Positions 7,412 to 15,266 are shown, counted from the first letter of the stretch. The stretch: 37,896 nt of DNA from Flavobacterium ichthyis (GCF_009915155.1 NZ_JAABLM010000018.1:1-37896); one strand, 5' to 3'. Notes: a model not told the origin generated them from the sequence alone. A program made the numbers and translations.

Positions 7412-8192
7412 ATGAATTACATTAAACATCTGACAGGTTTTTTTAATTGCATCGGCAATGAAGAAATCATTTATCCTACTCACATCAGCTTGTATTTAGC
7501 ATTGTTTCAAAGCTGGAATGTAAATCGGTTTAAAAACCCGATTACCATTTCTAGGGAAGAAATGATGAAAGCCAGTAGGATTGCCTCAAAAGCAACCTAT
7601 CACAAGTGTATTAAAGAATTGCAATTGCTTGGATTTATAGAATACTTACCATCCTATAATCCGTATCATGGTACAGAGGTAATAATGCATAATCTTTCTG
7701 ATGGAAAAAAACCTAATAGTAGTTCAATGAATGAACAGACAAAGCCAATAATTAAACACGTTAATGGTCAGGTTACTGAACATGTTATTGAACCCCATAT
7801 ATATAATAATAAACAAACATTTAAAAACAATGAAAACATATCTAATGAAAACAATTTAGAAGATTCAGTTGAAGAAGAATTTTTAGAAACCGCTGAAAAA
7901 GAAAAAAAAAGTTCCGCGAAAAAAAAAGAAAGCCCAAGCTTAGAATCAGTCAAAGAATTTTTTCAAACTTGAAAGCTACCCTGAGATTGAAGCGGAACGA
8001 TTTTTTAATTATTACACAAGTAACGGCTGGTTAATTGGTGGAAAAGCTAAAATGAAAGATTGGAACGCAGCTGCAAGAAATTGGATACTTACGACTTCTA
8101 AATTTTCAATCAATGCACCTCAGAACCAAGTGCAATCAAGAGCCAATAATTTACACATCCAAGAAGACAAAGATTATGCAGAACCATTGTAA
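7412..8192 (+). pseudogene. Winged-helix replication/regulatory protein, split by a +1-nt frameshift
   Basis: Residues 1-186 run from ATG 7412 to TGA 7972: an N-terminal winged-helix domain (MNYIKHLTGFFN, THISLYLALFQSWN, SKATYHKCIKELQLLGFIEYL), a linker and a Lys-rich segment. After the stop, the +1 frame continues with ESYPEIEAERFFNYYTSNGW and KMKDWNAAARNWIL to TAA 8192, the usual C-terminal signature of these Bacteroidota element replication proteins. Removing one T from the T6 run at 7958-7963 restores a 259-aa protein reading through VKEFFKLESYPEIE. Two A9 tracts just upstream are also slippage-prone. It may be a real mutation, an assembly indel or slippage-tolerant. The DnaC-like gene follows. 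Confidence 0.8.
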
Positions 8193-8203
8193 GAGAATCA
8201 ACT

Positions 8204-8815
8204 ATGAATTTACAATACAACTATCCGGAAATTCTAGCTTGGTTGGAACAAAAAGGCAAACAAGACTATGGAGACAAGTTTCATTTTAAACAACAGGACA
8301 CACTCAATATCACAAAGCTTGTAGCCTATTTTTTGAAAGATGAAACAAAAACTAATGAGTATGGCATCGATTTGACAAAAGGGATTCTATTATCGGGTCC
8401 TGTAGGCTGTGGAAAGACAACTTTAATGACTTTGATGAAATATGTTACCAAACAGAACAATAGATTTTATCTGAAGACATGCAGAGATATAAGTTTTGAA
8501 TTTATCAAAGAAGGATATGAAATTATACACCGCTACAGTCGTGGAAGTTATTCTCAAACCGAATATAAAAATTATTGCTTTGATGATTTAGGAGTTGAGC
8601 AAAACTTAAAGTACTATGGCAATGAGTGTAACGTAATGGCTGAGATTACCCTTTCGAGATATGATCTATTTATTGCAAGAAAAGTGCAAACACATTTGAC
8701 AACCAACCTCTCGGCTTCAGAAATAGAAACAGCTTACGGAAATCGAATCAGGTCAAGATTAAGAGGAATGCTGAACCTCATTGCATTTGATAGAAGTACA
8801 GCAGACAAACGCTAA
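8204..8815 (+). CDS. DnaC/IstB-like AAA+ ATPase (helicase loader type)
   Basis: The 203-aa P-loop ATPase has Walker A GPVGCGKT (65-72), Walker B YCFDDLG (124-130), and a C-terminal sensor/arginine region TTNLSASEIETAYGNRIRSR typical of DnaC/IstB proteins. These load a replicative helicase at an origin, so together with the preceding winged-helix protein it forms a replication-initiation pair for the element. No replicative helicase or polymerase is encoded nearby, so host enzymes would be used. Confidence 0.85.
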   Translation: MNLQYNYPEILAWLEQKGKQDYGDKFHFKQQDTLNITKLVAYFLKDETKTNEYGIDLTKGILLSGPVGCGKTTLMTLMKYVTKQNNRFYLKTCRDISFEFIKEGYEIIHRYSRGSYSQTEYKNYCFDDLGVEQNLKYYGNECNVMAEITLSRYDLFIARKVQTHLTTNLSASEIETAYGNRIRSRLRGMLNLIAFDRSTADKR

Positions 8816-8826
8816 CTAAAACCAAT

Positions 8827-9168
8827 ATGAAAATAAACTTAAAGAAAATTAAGAAAATAGATCTTGAGATAATACAATCTGAATTGCTAAAATTCATCCG
8901 AAACAAGGTTGATAATATTCATCATTGCAAGGATTATGAAAAGTATTGCAATGATATTATTGTTATTGACACGCTACAAAGTATGTTCTACATTTTTAGA
9001 ACAAAAATTGAAAGCAAAAAAGCAGATTCAAATATTAGCTTAACTCCAACACAATCAGTTATTCTACTTTATTGTTGTCAATGGGAAAGAAAAGAACGAA
9101 CCCAAGAGCAGGGAATTGTAATGCAAACCATCTCTGATAAAATTCACGAAAAACTTGTCAATATTTAA
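8827..9168 (+). CDS. Hypothetical protein, 113 aa
   Basis: Not recognised. It is a helical, lysine-rich, soluble-looking protein (MKINLKKIKKIDLEIIQSEL, then CKDYEKYCNDIIVIDTLQSMF). It follows the DnaC-like gene by 11 bp in the same direction, so it is probably in the early/replication operon. The next gene's upstream region overlaps its end. Confidence 0.65.
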   Translation: MKINLKKIKKIDLEIIQSELLKFIRNKVDNIHHCKDYEKYCNDIIVIDTLQSMFYIFRTKIESKKADSNISLTPTQSVILLYCCQWERKERTQEQGIVMQTISDKIHEKLVNI

Positions 9169-9178
9169 ATCAAAAATT

Positions 9179-9373
9179 ATGAAAGTAAAAAATCGCTTTA
9201 AAATAGTTTGCCTTAATTTATTGGCAATAGTAATATGCTTTTCAATCATTATATCCTCTCCATTGCAATTTTTAGATTTTATCTTCAAAGGCAAAAATAG
9301 AATACTGAAATATTTAGAGGATAAGGTTTTTAGAATTTTATTCCGAATAAATGATTTGAGAAAGAATACTTAA
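9179..9373 (+). CDS. Small single-membrane-segment protein, 64 aa
   Basis: I chose ATG 9179 rather than the upstream in-frame 9155, which overlaps the previous gene. The product starts with a basic MKVKNRFK, then a hydrophobic segment (IVCLNLLAIVICFSIIIS, about 8-26), then a basic amphipathic tail. This looks like a small inner-membrane protein with a cytoplasmic C-terminus. Function unknown. Confidence 0.5.
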   Translation: MKVKNRFKIVCLNLLAIVICFSIIISSPLQFLDFIFKGKNRILKYLEDKVFRILFRINDLRKNT

Positions 9374-9390
9374 CAGAAACAAGGCAACAA

Positions 9391-9612
9391 ATGAGTAAAA
9401 TAAATAAAAAACCACTTCCGCATTCGGCAACTAAAGCTGAACTGATTGCAATGTATTGCAATCAGTTCAGTGAAACTAAAATTAGAAATCAAATTAATGA
9501 AATCCTAAAGGAAAAGAACATTTCCAAAGACACAAAAATAATTCCCCATTTGGAGTTCATGGAGTTTGTGGAAACTTATGGATTGCCAAAAGGATATTAT
9601 CTTGATGACTAA
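9391..9612 (+). CDS. Hypothetical protein, 73 aa
   Basis: Small soluble protein with KAELIAMYCNQFSETKIRNQ and HLEFMEFVETYGLPKGYYL; not recognised. Its 3' end overlaps by 4 bp the convergent minus-strand gene 9609-10067, marking the end of the leftmost rightward operon. Confidence 0.6.
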   Translation: MSKINKKPLPHSATKAELIAMYCNQFSETKIRNQINEILKEKNISKDTKIIPHLEFMEFVETYGLPKGYYLDD

Positions 9613-10067
9613 TATTTATGCTTCAATAAATAGCTTTCTATTTCCACATCATCAAAAATGTTTTCTTCGATAACCATCTGTTTAAAAATGTCAACTTGAA
9701 TTTCTGTATCAAGCTCGACTTCATTCATTGATTGTGCATTTTGAATATAAAAATACCACCCAACCTTATCAACTTTGTTTTGATAGTCATACATTAATTT
9801 TGCAAGCTCCAATTCAGCTGCTGATGCTTTTAATAGATCAGCCCATTTATCAAAGTTTGCAATTTTCGCAATGACATGCTGAGCATTCATAAGACTGAAA
9901 TTGTCTTCATCAATGCCAAAGTCCGCAATAATCATTTCTATATCAAAATACTTTGGTGTGTATTTGTATAGAAAATCAGTAGTGGTTTTGTCCAAAACAG
10001 GACTTTTTGTTTTAAAATCTTTGTGTAGATTTTTTGCTTGAAGTTTGAAGTAATCAATAGGTATCAT
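9609..10067 (-). CDS. Hypothetical protein, 152 aa, only minus-strand gene of the element
   Basis: The acidic, helical protein begins MIPIDYFKLQAKNLHKDFKT, has FDKWADLLKASAAELELAKLMYD in the middle and ends ESYLLKHKY. I recognise no catalytic motif. It is transcribed against all neighbours, starts beside the repeat-rich gap 10068-10431 and ends tail-to-tail with 9391-9612. This position, divergent from the late-type genes, is where small phages often put a regulator or immunity/establishment gene, but no DNA-binding motif is evident. Confidence 0.7.
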   Translation of the reverse strand: MIPIDYFKLQAKNLHKDFKTKSPVLDKTTTDFLYKYTPKYFDIEMIIADFGIDEDNFSLMNAQHVIAKIANFDKWADLLKASAAELELAKLMYDYQNKVDKVGWYFYIQNAQSMNEVELDTEIQVDIFKQMVIEENIFDDVEIESYLLKHKY

Positions 10068-10092
10068 AATATAAATCCTTTTATTTCAAAGA

Positions 10093-10191
10093 TTATTATC
10101 CTGAGGTTTGCGTTCGTATACTATTGTCGGATAATAAGCCTTGAAGGTTTATATTATCTGGTTATTGGTTGATAAAATCTTTGCACGAACG
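10093..10191. promoter_or_regulatory. Nested inverted repeats in the divergent intergenic region
   Basis: TTATTATCC (10093-10101) and GGATAATAA (10129-10137) form a perfect 9-bp dyad. CGTTCGT (10111-10117) and ACGAACG (10185-10191) form a second, overlapping 7-bp dyad. A third, AATAATTT/AAATTATT, lies at 10225-10245. The region sits between the divergent genes ending at 10067 and starting at 10432 and could hold operators, promoters or an origin. No protein-coding frame is convincing here. Confidence 0.45.
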
Positions 10192-10297
10192 AGCAGGCAT
10201 ACCAAAAATACCTGAGACAAAAATAATAATTTAATTCAAATTATTCATTCCTTTTCTAATTTTTTCATTTGTTTAAAAGCAATTGGGTTACTATAAC

Positions 10298-10383
10298 ATT
10301 GCAATAGAATTGCAATGATATCTGATAATACTTTTGAATACCTGATAAACCTTTTCAATACTTCACTATACCTCGTCATACTT
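10298..10383. repeat. Helically phased short repeats (iteron-like)
   Basis: The 8-mer ATTGCAAT occurs twice 11 bp apart (10298-10305, 10309-10316). Six consecutive 10-bp units follow from 10324 to 10383, each fitting nnnnAtACYT with small variation: GATAATACTT, TTGAATACCT, GATAAACCTT, TTCAATACTT, CACTATACCT, CGTCATACTT. A 10-11 bp period puts every copy on the same DNA face, as in iteron origins or cooperative operators. The period is not a multiple of three, arguing against coding. Confidence 0.6.
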
Positions 10384-10400
10384 CAAGGCGAGTTTTTTTT
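10372..10400 (+). terminator. Terminator- or attenuator-like hairpin
   Basis: CTCGTC pairs with GGCGAG (6 pairs, one G-U, 9-nt loop) and is followed by eight Ts. It lies in front of the protease gene at 10432, so it may attenuate that operon or end a short leader transcript crossing the phased repeats. The hairpin supports taking 10432 rather than 10315 as the gene start. Confidence 0.5.
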
Positions 10401-10431
10401 ATTTCAAAAATTTGCTCATGAAAGTTATGAA

Positions 10432-11292
10432 ATGAAAATGACTAAAGATGAAATCAACTTAATTCTAAAGCGAAGGATAAAAAGTGGCGATGAGTTTAAT
10501 CATCTAATCGAAAAACCTAAAGGACAAAAGGTAAAACTCAAAAAAGGAGATACGTTTTATTCGGTTTCGATGATGAAAGTGTGGGTAGAAACTTTCTACA
10601 AGCAGGTTGCCAAATTATCACAAATCCTAAAAGGAAAAACGATTCAGGAGACCTGCGATAAGATTCATTATTTCTTGTATTACGATATCCAGTATCAAGC
10701 TGATGGGATAACACAGAATTTAAGAAGCCCTGCTAATAGTTGGTTTAACCGCAGAGAAGGAATTGATTGTAAAAGCTATTCGATTTTCGCCAGTTCTGTC
10801 TTGATGAATTTAGGAATCAAGCATTACATAAGGCAAATTAAACAGCCCAAATTTAATCCAAAGCAATTCACCCATGTTTATGTGGTTGTGCCTTTTAATC
10901 AAATAAGCGGAATGTTAGATAAAGGTCATTGCATTGTCGATGGCACAATACAGAGCAATAAAGAACCAAGTTATACGGATAAAAAAGATGTTTTTATGGA
11001 TCAGAAATTACCACATATAGGATTGAATTGTCCTGTTCCAAAAAAGAGCGGTTGGTATGTAACCAAGAAGCCTTGTAAAAAAGCTTATGAATTATATGAT
11101 TTTGCGAGAAGTGCTGAACAAGCAAAGAATATGTTAGAATCATTAGGTAATGATGCAATTGCTCATAAGTCAACAAGTGAAGGCGGTGCTTATAATATCT
11201 ATGTCAAAAGCAATAGTGTTTATGGCAGTAAAAGAGGACTCAAAGGAATAGTAAAAAAGACAACTCAATCCCGTAGAAGATTTCCATTTTAA
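10432..11292 (+). CDS. Transglutaminase-like cysteine protease domain protein
   Basis: With ATG 10432 the product is 286 aa. A transglutaminase-like triad is visible: Cys113 in REGIDCKSYSIFASSVL, His148 in FTHVYVVV, Asp170 in HCIVDGTI. Upstream ATG 10315 would add 39 residues that overlap phased repeats and a terminator-like hairpin, so I rejected it. The C-terminus is basic (GSKRGLKGIVKKTTQSRRR). Such domains occur in phage structural-maturation proteases and peptide cross-linkers. As first gene of the presumed late operon it may process virion proteins, an inference from position. Confidence 0.75.
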   Translation: MKMTKDEINLILKRRIKSGDEFNHLIEKPKGQKVKLKKGDTFYSVSMMKVWVETFYKQVAKLSQILKGKTIQETCDKIHYFLYYDIQYQADGITQNLRSPANSWFNRREGIDCKSYSIFASSVLMNLGIKHYIRQIKQPKFNPKQFTHVYVVVPFNQISGMLDKGHCIVDGTIQSNKEPSYTDKKDVFMDQKLPHIGLNCPVPKKSGWYVTKKPCKKAYELYDFARSAEQAKNMLESLGNDAIAHKSTSEGGAYNIYVKSNSVYGSKRGLKGIVKKTTQSRRRFPF

Positions 11293-11303
11293 ATAATTTG
11301 ATT

Positions 11304-12038
11304 ATGATAATATTAGAAGAACAAACAGGATTAAATGCAGGATTGAATCGAGGACTTAAAATCGGTAAAATGCTCAAAAAAAATGTCCGTCTAAAAAATG
11401 TTAGTATTAAAAATGCTGTGAAAGTTGGTAAAGCGGTAGTTCCTATTGCTACAACAGCAATGAGCTTTTTCCCTGCTACAGCCCCTATTGGAGTTGCTTC
11501 AAAGATTGCCAAAGCGGGTAAACTGGCCAAAATTGCAGCAAAAGCAGGTAAGATTGGAAAAATTGCAATGAAAGTTAAAAAAATTGCAGGGACAAAAGTC
11601 GGACAGTTTGCACTAAACAATATTGTAAAACCTGCGGTTAATAATGCTATTTCCAAAATTAGTAATCAACCACAAACCATCAGTGATCCACAGTCATTTG
11701 AAGCTGCCGAACCAGCAGAAGTAATGCCAAATGCGACTCCTACGCCTGCTCAATTGGAAACCATTGCAGAAGTAAAAGGAGTTACGGCGGAATCCTTAAC
11801 TACTGGCACAACAGAAGCTGGTGAGGCAGTTCCAAATGATGCACAGCTTAAAACAATTTCCAAAGTCAAGGATATTCCTGTGCAAAATCTAAAGGAAGAA
11901 GCCCAAGCACAAAAAGAAACAGCACAACTCGAAAGTGGAACTTCAACGACAGACAAGCCTAATTATACTATTCCAATTGTTATCGGTGTTGGAGCTGTGG
12001 GAGCGATTCTTTTAGCAACAAGTTCAAAAAGTAATTAA
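11304..12038 (+). CDS. Ala/Lys-rich amphipathic protein with C-terminal TM segment
   Basis: With ATG 11304 the product is 244 aa. Residues about 15-115 are rich in Ala, Gly, Lys and Ile in amphipathic patterns (ASKIAKAGKLAKIAAKAGKI), able to lie on or insert in membrane. A Thr/Glu/Ala-rich linker follows, and the C-terminus has a membrane segment (YTIPIVIGVGAVGAILLA). No family recognised. Proteins of this style are typical virion membrane proteins or minor capsid components in membrane-containing viruses. It follows the protease gene by 11 bp. Confidence 0.65.
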   Translation: MIILEEQTGLNAGLNRGLKIGKMLKKNVRLKNVSIKNAVKVGKAVVPIATTAMSFFPATAPIGVASKIAKAGKLAKIAAKAGKIGKIAMKVKKIAGTKVGQFALNNIVKPAVNNAISKISNQPQTISDPQSFEAAEPAEVMPNATPTPAQLETIAEVKGVTAESLTTGTTEAGEAVPNDAQLKTISKVKDIPVQNLKEEAQAQKETAQLESGTSTTDKPNYTIPIVIGVGAVGAILLATSSKSN

Positions 12039-12049
12039 TAAACATAGAA

Positions 12050-12718
12050 ATGAAACAAGAATTAATAACAATCAGTTCAGCCGTTGTTGTAGGTGCTCTC
12101 TCAAGAGGTCTTACAGGCACTATGACCGAGACATCCTCCAACACGGTAAAAGGTGTTGTTAATGGAGCGGTTGCTATTGGTGCTGGATTTTTAGCGGTAA
12201 AAGTAAACGGGAGTGATACCAAAAGTTCACTTTTGAGAGGTTCGGCAATCGGAGTTTCCATTGCTCATGGTCTGGAATTAGTAAAGAATATTTTTTCGTC
12301 TGAAAAAATAGCTTCCAAGCTAAATCCTGAAACAACCATCGGAAGATTTATGCAAAAGACAGCTGGTCTTTCGGGTGCGGTAAATGGATTACAAGGTTAT
12401 ATTGATGCTTACGGCAACTATCACGAAGATGGTTTAGGCGGTTACATTGATATCAATGGTAACTATGTAGAAAATGGTTTGAATGCTTATGATGGTGGTG
12501 ATGGTGGTGATGGCTTGGGCGGTTATGACGAAGAAGGTTTAAAAGGCTATTTTGATGAAGCAGGAAACTACCACGAAGATGGTTTGGGTGGCTATATCGA
12601 TGTAAATGGCAACTATGTTGAGGATGGCTTAAGCGGTTATGAAGATGATGGTCTAGGTGCTTATGAAGATGAAGGCCTAGGAGCATACATTGACGAAAAC
12701 GGGAACTACATTCTGTAA
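12050..12718 (+). CDS. Membrane-anchored protein with acidic Gly/Tyr/Asn repeats
   Basis: The 222-aa protein has a glycine-rich hydrophobic N-terminal half (residues 5-80, including VVNGAVAIGAGFLAVKV) and, from residue about 115, tandem imperfect repeats of the type GLGGYIDxNGNYxED. The repeats are strongly acidic and glycine/tyrosine rich and could bind divalent ions or form a surface or spike-like stalk. A His-rich minus-strand frame over the repeats is only its shadow. It is co-directional with neighbours, 11 bp after the previous gene. Confidence 0.65.
   Translation: MKQELITISSAVVVGALSRGLTGTMTETSSNTVKGVVNGAVAIGAGFLAVKVNGSDTKSSLLRGSAIGVSIAHGLELVKNIFSSEKIASKLNPETTIGRFMQKTAGLSGAVNGLQGYIDAYGNYHEDGLGGYIDINGNYVENGLNAYDGGDGGDGLGGYDEEGLKGYFDEAGNYHEDGLGGYIDVNGNYVEDGLSGYEDDGLGAYEDEGLGAYIDENGNYIL
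12394..12718 (+). repeat. Tandem imperfect coding repeats (GLGGYIDxNGNYxED)
   Basis: The C-terminal half of the preceding protein is built from units of about 15 residues (GYIDAYGNYHEDGLG, GYIDINGNYVENGLN, GYFDEAGNYHEDGLG, GYIDVNGNYVEDGLS, AYIDENGNYIL) interspersed with shorter EDDGLGAY/EDEGLGAY units and a GGDGGDG run. DNA copies have diverged at wobble positions, so the array is old but could still vary by slippage. Confidence 0.75.
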
Positions 12719-12755
12719 CCCAAAACAAGAAATAAAATTTAATTCATAAAGAAAA

Positions 12756-13322
12756 ATGGAAAATAGAAATCCACAATTGCAAAGAGCAATTAAAGTTTTA
12801 GGAGCAAGACAACGCCAAACAAATCAAGTTGTTAGACCACAAGCTACAAAGTTGGTAGATAAAACCTATTACCTGAATGTAAAGGTTGATGGAATGAGTG
12901 GGATTAATGAACTTGTTGATGCCAATACTAAAAAAGTTGTCGGGATTACCAATTTTGATGGTAACCTACTTAACTCAGGAAGAGATGTTGTAATTGACGC
13001 TATCCGAGTGCAGTTCACTACAAGAGGACTAAAAATTGAAAGTGCTGACTGGCAAAGTAGAGACACACTTCCAGCGGAATTACAAAACGCAGATTTAAGG
13101 CTGATTCAAACTAATGACATGCTTATTGATTTGCCACTTACCGATGTTCAAAACTTCAAAAACGAAGATTACCGACCTATTGCAACAACACCTCTTTTAA
13201 GAGCTAAAGAGGAGTTCAAATTAGAATTAGAATTTCCAAAAGGTGTTACAGTTCCTATTTCAAAAGAAGGTTCTGGAATGTTTCTAAGACTAGAATTTAG
13301 AGTAACTGAGGCAAAAAAATAA
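12756..13322 (+). CDS. Candidate capsid/structural protein, 188 aa
   Basis: No family recognised from memory. A short basic N-terminal arm (QLQRAIKVLGARQRQ) is followed by an alternating-hydrophobic region consistent with a beta-sandwich (TYYLNVKVDGMSG, DVVIDAIRVQFTT, FKLELEFPKGVTVPI, MFLRLEFRV). The basic arm plus jelly-roll-like body is the layout of a small capsid protein. It lies at the centre of the structural-looking operon with two more short beta-rich proteins after it, like the paired small capsid proteins of some tailless viruses. Structure prediction would decide. Confidence 0.6.
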   Translation: MENRNPQLQRAIKVLGARQRQTNQVVRPQATKLVDKTYYLNVKVDGMSGINELVDANTKKVVGITNFDGNLLNSGRDVVIDAIRVQFTTRGLKIESADWQSRDTLPAELQNADLRLIQTNDMLIDLPLTDVQNFKNEDYRPIATTPLLRAKEEFKLELEFPKGVTVPISKEGSGMFLRLEFRVTEAKK

Positions 13323-13376
13323 GTGAACCAATAAAGCCGAAGTTATAACAACTGAGGCTTTTAAATCTTAAAAAGT

Positions 13377-13751
13377 ATGCGACAAATTCAACATGTAGTT
13401 AAGGCAATCATAAAGCCAGGAGAAAGTAATACATCTGAGAATTTTAAGCTTCCTATTGGTTTTACAACTGGTGTTGCAGTGTACACTAATGGAATTGAAA
13501 AAAAAATCAGTGCAATGATATCTATTGAAATGAAAGACGATAACAGTATTGCTATCATTCCATCAGTTCATATTGATAACTGGCGACAATCAAACGGTGG
13601 CGAATATGAAAAGAGTTTTAAGCCTTTAAATTTCGATACAGGGAACAAAGATTATTCACTCATTTTCGCTTTGGACGAACCATTAAAAAGTGATGTCCCA
13701 TTAAAATTCCATGTAGTGTTTTTATATAACAATAACATTAATAAAGTATAG
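13377..13751 (+). CDS. Small beta-rich protein, 124 aa (candidate structural)
   Basis: Predicted mostly beta from the alternating pattern (VVKAIIKPGES, GFTTGVAVYTNGI, DYSLIFALDEPL, LKFHVVFLYNN). No signal peptide or membrane segment. It follows the 188-aa gene by 54 bp and is 1 bp from the next. A second small capsid or spike protein is the best guess from context. Confidence 0.6.
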   Translation: MRQIQHVVKAIIKPGESNTSENFKLPIGFTTGVAVYTNGIEKKISAMISIEMKDDNSIAIIPSVHIDNWRQSNGGEYEKSFKPLNFDTGNKDYSLIFALDEPLKSDVPLKFHVVFLYNNNINKV

Positions 13752-13752
13752 C

Positions 13753-14052
13753 ATGTTTGTAGAATCTGCTTTTATAACAAGAGAGTTTAGGGAAGAACAA
13801 ATTCCCATTTTAGAGGGAGTTACCTGCCTTTCGGTTGTAAACACAGGAACTACAATTGCAATTATCAACGGTGTTACTATTTATCCAACACAGAAGCAAA
13901 TATTAATTCCACCCGATGGCACTTTTTCAAGGGTAAAGTTAGAAGTCAATTATGTGACAAGCGAATCAACTTTTGATCCAAGATTGGTTAAGGGAATTAC
14001 CAGCGATATGGAACGAAACAGGATTTTACTTATCTACAAAAAACTAATTTAA
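13753..14052 (+). CDS. Small beta-rich protein, 99 aa
   Basis: The product has repeated beta-like stretches (VTCLSVVNTGTTIAIINGVT, ILIPPDGTFSRVKLEVNY) and a basic end. Not recognised. It starts 1 bp after the previous stop and ends 1 bp before the next start, so all three are translated together. A minor capsid, penton or linker protein is possible. Confidence 0.6.
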   Translation: MFVESAFITREFREEQIPILEGVTCLSVVNTGTTIAIINGVTIYPTQKQILIPPDGTFSRVKLEVNYVTSESTFDPRLVKGITSDMERNRILLIYKKLI

Positions 14053-14053
14053 A

Positions 14054-14863
14054 ATGGAGCAATTAGATGATTTGATGGATAAACTGGCAAGCGATAAATT
14101 TTGCGCTGTAACGGTTTACGACAGGACTACTTCAAAGCCAATTTTCCGAAACATTACCCATGAGCAGATAAAAAATGAGTATGGAACAAGTGAAGAATTC
14201 TTTGAGAAACTTTATAGTGATGGGTTTACTAAACTCACCATTCAGGAAAAGCGTAAGAATGGAGTAAATGCTTTCAAAATTGAAGGCGACTCTTTTGATG
14301 TGACTTTTGGAGAGATTCAATCTAAATCGAGAGATACTGAAGAAGAGCCAATGCCAGCTTCAAAAAAGAAGAAGAAAAAGAAAAAAAGTGCTGGTCTGAT
14401 GGGTTTGGGAATTGCAGACATCTTCGACTTGAAATTACAAGCTCGTGATCGGGATGAACTGGCTAAAAAATTGGAAGAATCTGAAAAATACAATCGGGAA
14501 CTTAAAGCTAAAAACGAAGAACTCACAGAGGAAAAATTACAAAGAAAATATACCAAAGAGAGTAACGATAGCTTGAACAACATGCTTTTAGGAGTAGTAA
14601 AACAAGCTCCAATTATTTTAAAAGGATTAGGGTTTAATGTTCCGGTAGAAAGTGGCGGTTTAGCAATGGCTTCGCCTGAAGATTTGGAAGATGAAAATTA
14701 TTCGGATGCTAAAAAGGCTTTCTTGGATATTACCAGAACACTTGACGATGACACCATAACATTGTTATCAGTTATTTATCAGAAAATCCATGAAAAAAAC
14801 GAAAACAATATTTTTTCACAGGAACTATTCGGGTTATTACAAAAACATCAAATGTTAGTATGA
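14054..14863 (+). CDS. Coiled-coil protein with poly-lysine tract, 269 aa
   Basis: The N-terminal about 90 residues form a mixed alpha/beta domain. A run of about eight lysines lies at residues 103-112 (SKKKKKKKKSAGLMGLG), then a coiled coil (about 130-170, KKLEESEKYNRELKAKNEEL), then a helical C-terminus. The lysine run may bind nucleic acid. No family recognised. The stop overlaps the next start by 4 bp (ATGA), so the two are coupled. Confidence 0.6.
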   Translation: MEQLDDLMDKLASDKFCAVTVYDRTTSKPIFRNITHEQIKNEYGTSEEFFEKLYSDGFTKLTIQEKRKNGVNAFKIEGDSFDVTFGEIQSKSRDTEEEPMPASKKKKKKKKSAGLMGLGIADIFDLKLQARDRDELAKKLEESEKYNRELKAKNEELTEEKLQRKYTKESNDSLNNMLLGVVKQAPIILKGLGFNVPVESGGLAMASPEDLEDENYSDAKKAFLDITRTLDDDTITLLSVIYQKIHEKNENNIFSQELFGLLQKHQMLV

Positions 14864-15054
14864 GTACAATAAGTATAAAAATAAAGGAGACCAATCCTTT
14901 CAAACTGCAAAAGAAAACTAAGCTAGTACAGGAATTATCCGATTTGGATAATGAGGTTTTAGAAAAATTGGTGGAGCTGAAGAAATCCAAAAAAGCCATT
15001 GCAATGGTTACCGATCCGCAGAGCTGGCAAACAATTAAAGAGTTCATAATGTAG
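14860..15054 (+). CDS. Small helical protein, 64 aa
   Basis: Starts within the stop of the preceding gene (ATGA overlap). The sequence is helical and charged (LVQELSDLDNEVLEKLVELK), with an SPQSWQTIKEF-like end. Not recognised; a partner of the coiled-coil protein is plausible from coupling. Confidence 0.55.
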   Translation: MSTISIKIKETNPFKLQKKTKLVQELSDLDNEVLEKLVELKKSKKAIAMVTDPQSWQTIKEFIM

Positions 15055-15266
15055 AAAGTTGGAGTAGTCCGTTTTGTATGCTCCATTTACAGAACGGGCG
15101 AAACAATGATAAAACACAGGTGTAGGCATTGCTCCAAGCTAAGAAAGTAAAGATGAAACAATAAGAGTAAGTTGAGCCAACTACTGGGAAAACCCTTTAG
15201 AAGGCTCAAAATGAAATTTTGGAGTAAAAATGAAATTGGGAGCAATACTACAGCCAAGAAACGAGC
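15055..15266 (+). ncRNA. Candidate structured RNA between virion-type genes
   Basis: This 212-bp gap in an otherwise gapless operon has no convincing reading frame (best is a 14-aa Cys-containing stub at 15107). It has several complementary pairs. Hairpin A is CCGTTTTGTA (15069-15078) with TACAGAACGG (15088-15097), one G-U pair. A long-range stem joins ATTGCTCC (15128-15135) to GGAGCAAT (15239-15246) and encloses TTGAGCC (15172-15178) with GGCTCAA (15203-15209), itself enclosing GGG-AAAA-CCC (15186-15195). No U-tract follows, so it is not a simple terminator. It could be a cis-regulatory leader, a processed RNA or a packaging-type RNA. Confidence 0.5.

Noticed and set aside
7948..7972. Programmed -1 ribosomal slippage in the replication gene
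   Set aside because: The T6 run is not in the X XXY YYZ phase, and a -1 shift would enter the wrong frame. Only a +1 shift or loss of one T restores the C-terminus.
10315..10431. N-terminal extension of the transglutaminase-like protein
   Set aside because: The extension overlaps 10-bp-periodic repeats and a hairpin with eight Ts, and its sequence is low-complexity Leu/Phe/Asn. ATG 10432 is preferred.
12453..12728. Histidine-rich 91-aa minus-strand reading frame
   Set aside because: It is the antisense of the Asp/Gly/Tyr repeats of the plus-strand gene; its His/Leu/Ser composition is a codon shadow and it has no separate start context.
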